From JARRLC01 sp050290865 (GTDB lineage: Bacteria > Pseudomonadota > Alphaproteobacteria > Rhizobiales > Rhodomicrobiaceae): a DNA stretch of 11,496 nt. The translations under genes and the position numbers were made by a program. Below are positions 1 to 4,629 of this stretch, one piece after another (position 1 is the stretch's first letter; each line of letters opens with the position of its first letter). Location of the stretch: positions 1 to 11,496 of the forward strand of contig JBNKIW010000066.1 in the NCBI GenBank assembly GCA_050290865.1. The letters are read 5' to 3'. Under the pieces are notes generated by a model. That model had not been told where the DNA came from, ran no database searches, and saw nothing but the letters and a program-made list of their open reading frames with translations.

Positions 1-86
1 TGGCTACCAACTTGCTCCTGGGTAAGCCTGCACGCTTCTCGCGCAGCGCGCAGACGGCGGCTAAGCTCCTCCTGCGTCATCGTCAT
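1..86 (-). CDS. XRE-family helix-turn-helix regulator, N-terminal fragment
   Basis: Only the first 28 codons lie in the window; the gene runs off the left edge. The visible peptide begins MTMTQEELSRRLRAAREACR and continues LTQEQVGS, the usual opening of an XRE/Cro-CI DNA-binding domain, where helix 1 carries the xLRxARxxxxLTQEqvA pattern. I chose the ATG at 86 because GGAGG (98-94 on the minus strand) sits six bases upstream. An in-frame ATG at 158 would add 24 residues but lacks such a site. It lies downstream of, and on the same strand as, the pqqE-like gene, 420 bases away. Family assignment rests on one partial helix-turn-helix, so its targets cannot be inferred. Confidence 0.6.
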   Translation of the reverse strand, partial: MTMTQEELSRRLRAAREACRLTQEQVGS

Positions 87-134
87 GTTCTGCCTCCGCT
101 GATCCACACCCCGGCCAACTGCCCCGCGGAGCAC

Positions 135-190
135 ACTATATATAATGATGCGTGTCATTTCATATTTTTTTATTATAGCGATGTAAAATC
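135..190 (-). promoter_or_regulatory. AT-rich putative promoter region of the left-edge XRE gene
   Basis: This short AT-rich island lies 50-100 bases before the XRE start. On the minus strand TATAAT occurs at 177-172, but no good -35 hexamer sits 16-18 bases upstream. TATAAT also occurs on the plus strand at 141-146. The base composition supports a promoter; the exact boxes are not determined. Confidence 0.3.
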
Positions 191-320
191 GAACATTCTC
201 GCGCGCTGCCGCGGTTTATACCGCCATGATCAAGGTGAAGCGCTGGAGATGCCCAGCAATTGATCGACGCGGCGCAAACGACCGTGTCGGTATTGTCAGC
301 TATCGTCGGCGGCGTGTCGT

Positions 321-357
321 AGGAAACATGTTACCGAAAAGGTGCAACAAGTTTCCT
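321..357. repeat. Inverted repeat, 12-base arms with one mismatch
   Basis: AGGAAACATGTT (321-332) and AACAAGTTTCCT (346-357) are reverse complements except for one central position, separated by 13 bases. It lies about 150 bases past the stop of the pqqE-like gene. No T-run follows on the minus strand, so it does not look like a simple intrinsic terminator. It could be a protein-binding site or a remnant of a mobile-element end. Confidence 0.5.
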
Positions 358-506
358 GCGGCGCGATGAGCCGCGGAACGTTACCGAGCGGAGCCGGTTC
401 TCACCTTGGGCGGGGTTGGGTGTCCGTAAGGATCGCGGGGCTTCCCGGTGAATTTCCAACCGCTCAACCAGCGCGTCGTCGGCGAGCGATCAAGCGCTCG
501 GGATCA

Positions 507-1514
507 TCAGACCAGGCCAACCCGCCGGTAGCTGAACGCCAGCGAACGTTTTACTTCCCCGGTATGATCGAGGTTGACGGTGCAGAAAAGGCCCTCGGCT
601 CGCCTGTCCATATCGCGACAGCGGTTGAAGCTTGCGGATGAGTACCAGATATCCGCGAGACTCATGTCGCGCACGCTTTCGAAGCGCTCGTTGACCAGCC
701 CTTCGCCGTTATAGCTTGGCAGGACCTTGCCATCGGCCATCACGCCGAGCATATCGCCGGCCCAGCCGTCCATGCCGTCGTCCGTGTGGCGAGCAATAGC
801 GCCGGGCAGCACGTAGTCGATATTCAGCATACCGCGTAGCCTGACACTCGCTCGTGCGAGGACGCTAGCCTGAGCAACAACCTGGTCGTGCGCCGGCATC
901 AGCGCCGTCCTGTTCAGCGCCGCCCAGCCGTAATACTGCGTGTTGGCGGCCTCCAGCCGGTCGGCGCCCACATCGAGGCACCACCGGATCAGATCCTCCG
1001 TCTCACCGATATTGTGGCGGTGCATGACGGTGTTGATGGTCAGCGGTAGGTCCAGTTCGCGGACCCAGCGAGCGAATTCGGTCTTCGCGGCCAGCGCGCC
1101 TCGGTAATTGGTGATCCGGTCCGCCATATCGGCTCGCACGCTTTGCACGCTGAGTTGCACGTGATCGAGGCCGCGATCCGCGAGTGCCTTGAGTCGGTTA
1201 CGGCGGAGGCCGATGCCGCTGGTGATGAGGTTGGAGTAGATGCCGTGCTTCGCGAGGCGTGCGACGATCTTTTCCAGGTCGGTGCGCAGGGCGGGCTCAC
1301 CGCCTGACAGATGCACCTGCAGGACACCCAGCGCGGCCGCCTCGTCGATGACGCGCAACCATTCCTCGGTGCGCAGCTCGTCCGCGGCTTTCAGGAGCTT
1401 GAGCGGGTTCGAGCAATAAGGGCATTGCAGCGGGCAGCGATGCGTCAACTGCGCCAGCATGGCGACCGGCGGATCGGCGGGAACGATCCGGGGCGCAGAA
1501 GCCTCGAGGGTCAC
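507..1514 (-). CDS. PqqE-like radical SAM protein lacking the SPASM auxiliary-cluster cysteines
   Basis: This is a 335-residue radical SAM protein of the PqqE type. In the PQQ pathway, PqqE joins the Glu and Tyr side chains of PqqA. The iron-sulfur motif CxxxCxxC is intact (C27, C31, C34 in HRCPLQCPYCSNP), followed by SGGEP at 70-74 and by PqqE-typical segments NLITSGIGL, HRHNI and QYYGWAALNR. The C-terminal region still resembles PqqE (GMDGWA, VRDMSLADIWYSSASFNR, LAF) and aligns without gaps, but the auxiliary-cluster cysteines are replaced: Gly247, Ser267, Leu309, Thr312, Lys322 and Ser324. The protein stops before the last one. It starts at GTG 1514, overlapping the pqqD-like stop by four bases (GTGA), and is about 40 residues shorter than usual PqqE. 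It may be a changed enzyme acting on another peptide, or a decaying gene. PqqE relationship is sure; PQQ synthesis is doubtful. Confidence 0.85.
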   Translation of the reverse strand: MTLEASAPRIVPADPPVAMLAQLTHRCPLQCPYCSNPLKLLKAADELRTEEWLRVIDEAAALGVLQVHLSGGEPALRTDLEKIVARLAKHGIYSNLITSGIGLRRNRLKALADRGLDHVQLSVQSVRADMADRITNYRGALAAKTEFARWVRELDLPLTINTVMHRHNIGETEDLIRWCLDVGADRLEAANTQYYGWAALNRTALMPAHDQVVAQASVLARASVRLRGMLNIDYVLPGAIARHTDDGMDGWAGDMLGVMADGKVLPSYNGEGLVNERFESVRDMSLADIWYSSASFNRCRDMDRRAEGLFCTVNLDHTGEVKRSLAFSYRRVGLV

Positions 1515-1861
1515 AGTCTCAAGAGCAGATTGTCCGACCATTCCTGCACAAACTCCAAGACATCCTTGAGGATGGTTTCGCGCGGTGCGTCGTATTCCTC
1601 GGCCAAACGATCGGCGATGGCGGCCAAGTCGCGGCTGCCATCGCACTCCTTCAGGATCGCCACGCTCACCGCATCGGGCCAAAGCAACCTTTCCGGCGCC
1701 AAGACCACATGTCTCTCGCGCACCGGATCGAACCGCAGCCGCACATGGCGCGGGAGATGCGGCCTACTCGCCTCGGTCGCGATGGCTCGGCTGCTTGCCA
1801 CCGAAATCGCGGCGTCCGCCCTCTCTTTCCTTGCTGGTGTCGAAATCGCGCCGTGGGTCAT
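1511..1861 (-). CDS. PqqD-like peptide chaperone (RRE domain)
   Basis: This 116-residue protein carries a PqqD domain at about residues 36-116: HVRLRFDPVRERHVVLAPER, then WPDAVSVAILKECDG, then a helical end with DVLEFVQEW. PqqD proteins are winged-helix RiPP recognition elements that bind a precursor peptide and present it to a radical SAM partner. The immediate overlap with a PqqE-like gene fits that partnership. Canonical PqqD is about 90 residues; here there is an extra Ala/Ser/Arg-rich N-terminus of about 35 residues without recognised features. I chose ATG 1861 because it overlaps the upstream TGA stop as ATGA, giving translational coupling. An in-frame ATG at 1882 would lie inside the DraG-family gene. 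The domain looks intact, in contrast to its damaged or altered partner. No precursor gene is visible. Confidence 0.85.
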   Translation of the reverse strand: MTHGAISTPARKERADAAISVASSRAIATEASRPHLPRHVRLRFDPVRERHVVLAPERLLWPDAVSVAILKECDGSRDLAAIADRLAEEYDAPRETILKDVLEFVQEWSDNLLLRL

Positions 1862-2811
1862 ACGCCGCCACCTCTCGCGCAATCGTCCAGCAGCCGCCCC
1901 GCCATGGCGCAGATACGATCACGCCACGCGAGCTTCCTGAGCCATTGGTCGGGGATCCCCGAAGCGCCATGGAGCGCGCCCGCAAGTTGCCCTGCAACCG
2001 CCGCAGTCGTATCCGCGTCCTCGCCGAGATTGGCTGCCAGAAGCACGATCTCACCGAAGGTGTCTGCATGGTGGACACACCACAACGCGGCCTCCAGCGA
2101 ATGGACGACATATCCGGTGGAGCGGACGGCTTCCCGAGATTTGTTCCTCCAACCGCCTGCCATCACTGTGCCAACAGCGCCGCCAAAGCTCCCACGGTCA
2201 CGCAACACATGATCTTTCGGTTGGCCTTCGATGGCATCCGCGAGAACGGCCGCGTAAGCCACGCAGGCCTCCACAGCTTCAGCGGCGGCATGGGTTGTCT
2301 TGCTTTGGCGTGCCGCGACATCAGCCAACGCCGCACGATCATCCCAGAATCGGATGGCGACCGGTGCAAGGCGCATCAGCGAACCGTTGCCGGCGGCGCA
2401 AGGATCGGTTGATCCCGAATGGGGTTCTTGAGTGGCCTGCCAGCGCATGAGCGCCTGCCGGGTGGTGAGGCCGATATCAAAGCACCGCCCCGTACACGAA
2501 TAAGCGCCGTCCTCCCACCATTCGACGAAGCGTTGCAACAGATCATGCTCGAAACCGTTGCACTGTTCCATCGCGCCGCCTGACAAGGAACTCTCCAGAC
2601 TGTCCGCCAATGCGAGTGCCATTGCGGTATCGTCGGTCCACTGCCCTGGCGCGAGGTTGAATGGGCCGCCGCCGATCATATCCGTCAAGGGTGGATAGGT
2701 GTCGCGGCTGCGGAACTCCAGCGTGGTACCAATTGCATCGCCGGCTGCCAGACCGAGCAGCGTGCCACCCCCCCGATCCCTAATCGCAGCACGGTCATCA
2801 GCATCCATCAT
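1858..2811 (-). CDS. ADP-ribosylglycohydrolase (DraG family)
   Basis: This 317-residue protein belongs to the DraG/ARH family, which removes ADP-ribose from modified proteins or related substrates using a binuclear metal centre. The family signatures are all present: GLAAGDAIG at 19-27, WTDDTAMALALADSL at 58-72 (the metal-binding TDDT at 59-62), GNGSLMRLAPVAI at 141-153, SKTTH at 170-174, and GEDADTT at 263-269, which supplies the C-terminal metal ligands. The length is normal. ATG 2811 is chosen because GAGG lies nine bases upstream; another ATG follows directly. Its stop overlaps the start of the pqqD-like gene as ATGA, and the resolvase ends 20 bases before it. No ADP-ribosyltransferase partner lies in the window. 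Its place ahead of pqqD- and pqqE-like genes is unusual and suggests, without proving, a role in peptide or protein modification. Catalytic competence looks likely; the substrate is unknown. Confidence 0.92.
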   Translation of the reverse strand: MMDADDRAAIRDRGGGTLLGLAAGDAIGTTLEFRSRDTYPPLTDMIGGGPFNLAPGQWTDDTAMALALADSLESSLSGGAMEQCNGFEHDLLQRFVEWWEDGAYSCTGRCFDIGLTTRQALMRWQATQEPHSGSTDPCAAGNGSLMRLAPVAIRFWDDRAALADVAARQSKTTHAAAEAVEACVAYAAVLADAIEGQPKDHVLRDRGSFGGAVGTVMAGGWRNKSREAVRSTGYVVHSLEAALWCVHHADTFGEIVLLAANLGEDADTTAAVAGQLAGALHGASGIPDQWLRKLAWRDRICAMAGRLLDDCARGGGV

Positions 2812-2831
2812 CGAACTCAACCTCTGCCTCT

Positions 2832-3428
2832 TTATTGGCTGTGTGCCGCTTCCGCGAAACGTGTGCGAACGCGGATAATGGTCTGGCGGCTGGTGTCGTA
2901 TTCGCGAGCCAGGGCAGAGACCGACGCGCCCTCTTCGAGCCGCCGGGCGATGTCGCAACTTTGCTCCGCGGTCAGGGCTGAAGGCCGGCCGAGCCTCCTG
3001 CCTTCGGCCTTCGCTCTCGTCAGGCCAGCCTGGGTTCGCTCGACAAGCAGATCGCGCTCGAACTCCGCAACCGCGGCGATAACCTGCATCGTCATCTTCC
3101 CGGCCGAACTGGTGAGATCGACACCGCCGAGGGCGAGGCAGTGGACCCGAACGCCGAGCTTCGTCAGTGTGTCAACCGTAGAGCGAACATCCATGGCGTT
3201 GCGACCGAGCCGATCGAGTTTGGTCACCACCAGCACGTCGCCAGGTTCAAGGCGGTCAAGCAGCCGGGCAAAGCCAGGACGCTGACGCGCCGCGATGCTA
3301 CCGGAGATGGTCTCGTGGATGATGCGCCGCGGCTCGACAGCGAAGCCGGCGGCGGTGATCTCCTGAACTTGGTTGTCTGGGGTCTGGTCCGCGGTGCTGA
3401 CGCGGGCATAGGCAAAAGTGCGTGTCAA
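2832..3428 (-). CDS. Serine recombinase (Tn3-type resolvase/invertase)
   Basis: This 198-residue protein is a small serine recombinase that would cut and rejoin DNA at a res-type site. The N-terminal catalytic domain begins MTRTFAYARVSTADQ with the nucleophile Ser11 and Arg9, followed by TKLDRLGRNAMD with conserved Arg73 and Arg76, and the long dimer helix AAVAEFERDLLVERTQAGL. The C-terminus (about 168-187, SVSALAREYDTSRQTIIRVR) is the DNA-binding helix-turn-helix. Length and motifs are complete. The start is TTG 3428; no ATG or GTG lies in frame just upstream. TGTCCG motifs begin 13 bases before the start, so the protein would bind over its own promoter. It is divergent from the toxin-antitoxin pair and reads toward the draG-family gene 20 bases on. 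No transposase is visible, so it may serve multimer resolution or belong to a transposon remnant. Confidence 0.93.
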   Translation of the reverse strand: MTRTFAYARVSTADQTPDNQVQEITAAGFAVEPRRIIHETISGSIAARQRPGFARLLDRLEPGDVLVVTKLDRLGRNAMDVRSTVDTLTKLGVRVHCLALGGVDLTSSAGKMTMQVIAAVAEFERDLLVERTQAGLTRAKAEGRRLGRPSALTAEQSCDIARRLEEGASVSALAREYDTSRQTIIRVRTRFAEAAHSQ

Positions 3429-3438
3429 CCTGGCTAAT

Positions 3439-3542
3439 CCTGTCCGAAAACGATGTCCGTTACTTACGCGATGTGCAAAGAGCCATCAAGCTATTTTTCG
3501 GACAGGGTGTTGTGGGGGTGTCCAAATACGACCGTTTTTGGA
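3439..3542. promoter_or_regulatory. Candidate res-like recombination/regulatory site of the serine resolvase
   Basis: CCTGTCCGAAAA (3439-3450) and TTTTCGGACAGG (3495-3506) form a perfect 12-base inverted repeat with 44 bases between. Further related motifs are TGTCCGTTA at 3454-3462 and TGTCCAAAT at 3519-3527, the latter opening a second inverted repeat TCCAAA/TTTGGA (3521-3526, 3537-3542). Tn3-family resolvases bind half-sites resembling TGTCYnnTA, and their res sites usually lie directly beside the resolvase gene, as here. The half-site spacing does not match a textbook three-subsite res, so subsite assignment is uncertain. Confidence 0.5.
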
Positions 3543-3626
3543 GTGCCACGTCCCTGGGTGGTTTCAAGCGTCCAGGGCCAAGTTTGCCTGAAATATCGGT
3601 GTAGGAATTCGGTGAATACCGCGGAC

Positions 3627-3655
3627 TTGAAAAAAGTACGGATAATGGATATAAT
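3627..3655 (+). promoter_or_regulatory. Sigma70-type promoter of the toxin-antitoxin operon
   Basis: TTGAAA (3627-3632) and TATAAT (3650-3655) are separated by exactly 17 bases. Transcription would start near 3662, giving a leader of only about 12 bases that still contains GGAGG (3666-3670). Confidence 0.75.
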
Positions 3656-3665
3656 CCCCATTATC
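3641..3665. promoter_or_regulatory. Inverted-repeat operator overlapping the toxin-antitoxin -10 box
   Basis: GATAATGG (3641-3648) and CCATTATC (3658-3665) are perfect complements around a nine-base centre that contains most of the -10 hexamer. Phd/YefM antitoxins usually repress their own operon by binding such palindromes, so this is the likely autoregulatory operator. Confidence 0.6.
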
Positions 3666-3673
3666 GGAGGACG

Positions 3674-3988
3674 ATGCACCACATGAGCGAAACCCTCGTA
3701 ACATCTGTTCAGCTACACAAGAAGCTTGGTGAGGCCATCGACCTTGCCCAGCGTGAGCCCGTCATTGTCACCAAGCACCACCGGCCTCACGTCGTCATCA
3801 TTTCCGCCGCTTACTTCGATCAGCTGCAGCAAATCGCGCGTCGGGCGCGGCTAACCAGCAGTTTGACGCCGGAGGAAGTGACCGCGGCCGAGGCCGCAAC
3901 GGTTCCATCCAAAAGCGAGCAGGAGCGTTTTCTCCGGAGCCTCGCCGCTTCGCTTAACGCCCCCCCTGCCCAGTCTTTTGAATCGTGA
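3674..3988 (+). CDS. Phd/YefM-family antitoxin
   Basis: This 104-residue protein is the antitoxin of a type II toxin-antitoxin pair. The N-terminus (SVQLHKKLGEAIDLAQREPV, IVTKHHRPHVVIISAAYFDQL) matches the Phd/YefM fold: a DNA-binding N-terminal half in which a strand-helix-strand unit presents a K/R-x-x-x-P-x-V-v-I-s motif, followed by a helix. The C-terminal half (about 55-104) is Glu/Ala/Ser-rich and probably flexible, as expected for the toxin-neutralising part. GGAGG (3666-3670) lies three bases before ATG 3674 and twelve before ATG 3683; both spacings are off-optimum, so the true start may be either. The stop overlaps the toxin start as GTGA, coupling the two. Regulation is likely by self-binding at the upstream inverted repeat. 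Confidence 0.88.
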   Translation: MHHMSETLVTSVQLHKKLGEAIDLAQREPVIVTKHHRPHVVIISAAYFDQLQQIARRARLTSSLTPEEVTAAEAATVPSKSEQERFLRSLAASLNAPPAQSFES

Positions 3989-4425
3989 CCATTCCCCCAC
4001 CTCATCCTGGCCTCGTGCTTCGCTACAACTACCTGTGGGCCGACGAGACCGCACGCGNNNNNNNNNNNNNNNNNNNNNNNNNNNNNNNNNNNNNNNNNNN
4101 NNNNNNNNNNNNNNNNNNNNNNNNNNNNNNNNNNNNNNNNNNNNNNNNNNNNNNNNNNNNNNNNNNNNNNNNNNNNNNNNNNNNNNNNNNNNNNNNNNNN
4201 NNNNNNNNNNNNNNNNNNNNNNNNNNNNNNNNNNNNNNNNNNNNNNNNNNNNNNNNNNNNNNNNNNNNNNNNNNNNNNGGATTTGACCTTCGCCCTATTC
4301 CCGGCAGGAATCCGCCCACGGTTGCATACGGCTTTCTGACGGACGGCTTCTTTAAGAAGCTCCGTGACCGCTGGATTGCGCTTCACAAGACCAGTAAGCC
4401 GCGCAACGTTCCGCGTGACACCTGA
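3985..4425 (+). CDS. PemK/MazF-like toxin, interrupted by a sequence gap
   Basis: The known ends read MTIPPPHPGLVLRYNYLWAD at the N-terminus and, after the gap, GFDLRPIPGRNPPTVAYGFL then TDGFFKKLRDRWIALHK. These match the alphaproteobacterial growth-inhibitor family related to PemK/MazF, whose members open with PxPGLVIRYxYLW and end with a DLRP...YG.L....F..IRDR segment; MazF-type toxins are sequence-selective RNases. About 74 codons (4058-4278) are N, covering the catalytic core, so activity cannot be judged. The frame is the same on both sides, and the total of 146 residues agrees with the family length I recall, so the gap size is probably right. The start GTG 3985 overlaps the antitoxin stop by four bases. 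A terminator follows the stop by 15 bases. Toxin assignment rests on the ends and on position behind the antitoxin. Confidence 0.75.
   Translation: MTIPPPHPGLVLRYNYLWADETARXXXXXXXXXXXXXXXXXXXXXXXXXXXXXXXXXXXXXXXXXXXXXXXXXXXXXXXXXXXXXXXXXXXXXXXXXXGFDLRPIPGRNPPTVAYGFLTDGFFKKLRDRWIALHKTSKPRNVPRDT
4058..4278. other. Assembly gap (221 N)
   Basis: All bases from 4058 to 4278 are N. The gap falls inside the toxin gene and keeps its reading frame. Confidence 0.99.
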
Positions 4426-4440
4426 GGCGCACATTCAACG

Positions 4441-4473
4441 GAGCCGCGCGAACGCGCGGCGAAGGCTCTTTTT
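4441..4473 (+). terminator. Intrinsic terminator of the toxin-antitoxin operon
   Basis: GCCGCGCG (4443-4450), an AA turn and CGCGCGGC (4453-4460) form an eight-base perfect stem. An outer pairing GAGCC (4441-4445) with GGCTC (4464-4468) is an alternative that abuts the T-run at 4469-4473. It lies 15 bases after the toxin stop. Confidence 0.75.
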
Positions 4474-4523
4474 CCATGCGCTTCGCGATTCTCTCGTGCT
4501 CCTGGACCTCCTCCTGAACTACG

Positions 4524-4539
4524 ATCACGAAAACGTGAT
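4524..4539. repeat. Perfect hairpin palindrome, six-base arms
   Basis: ATCACG (4524-4529) and CGTGAT (4534-4539) are perfect complements around AAAA. It sits in the convergent intergenic region between the toxin and the XRE/RHH regulator genes and could form a small hairpin in transcripts from either side or bind a regulator. Confidence 0.5.
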
Positions 4540-4550
4540 TGACGCGGTGT

Positions 4551-4600
4551 GCAAAGACCATGGTCTTTGCCGTGAGGATGCAAAGTCCCGTGGTCTTTGC
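4551..4600. repeat. 20-base perfect palindrome plus a degenerate copy 30 bases on
   Basis: GCAAAGACCATGGTCTTTGC (4551-4570) is its own reverse complement. A second, imperfect version (4580-4600) keeps GCAAAG at one end and TGGTCTTTGC at the other, so TGGTCTTTGC recurs exactly 30 bases apart (4561 and 4591). The pair lies 30 bases beyond the stop of the XRE/RHH gene. It could be an operator pair, a termination structure for the minus-strand transcript, or a repeat-element remnant. Confidence 0.7.
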
Positions 4601-4629
4601 GGTCGCCAGCGGTCCGTGGCGAAGCTATC

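Larger units (their letters stand above)
87..506. other. 420-base stretch with no supported gene
   Basis: No open frame here carries both a credible start and recognisable protein sequence. It contains an AT-rich patch (about 135-190) unlike the GC-rich surroundings, plausibly the promoter region of the left-edge XRE gene. It also contains an inverted repeat at 321-357, the octamer GTTACCGA at 330-337 and again at 380-387, and a TGTCCGTAA motif at 421-429 resembling the resolvase half-site motifs near 3441-3462. I looked for a short PqqA-like precursor (Glu and Tyr spaced by three residues) on both strands and saw none. Confidence 0.6.

Noticed and set aside
226..369. 47-codon basic plus-strand ORF starting MIKVKRWRCP
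   Set aside because: No ribosome site, no PqqA-like or other recognised motif, and it reads through the inverted repeat at 321-357.
507..640. Frameshift as the cause of the missing C-terminal cysteines in the PqqE-like protein
   Set aside because: I read the other two minus-strand frames here; neither restores a CxxC or GCRCQAF block. The annotated frame still aligns without gaps to the PqqE QAF segment, and two lost cysteines (Gly247, Ser267) lie well before any possible shift.
1585..2412. 275-codon plus-strand open frame
   Set aside because: Antisense to the pqqD-like and DraG-family genes, whose motifs and coupled overlaps are convincing.
3552..3577. CCCTGG/CCAGGG inverted repeat
   Set aside because: Six-base arms with a 14-base centre are expected by chance at this base composition, and no neighbouring motif supports a function.
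3429..3673. Small ORFs in the resolvase/toxin-antitoxin intergenic region (for example 3422-3604 and 3491-3682)
   Set aside because: They read through the inverted repeats and promoter, lack ribosome sites and show no domain; regulatory DNA explains the region better.
4352..4561. 69-codon minus-strand frame beginning MVFAHRVNHVF
   Set aside because: It crosses the toxin terminator and the 3' end of the toxin gene and has no family resemblance; its start lies inside the 20-base palindrome.
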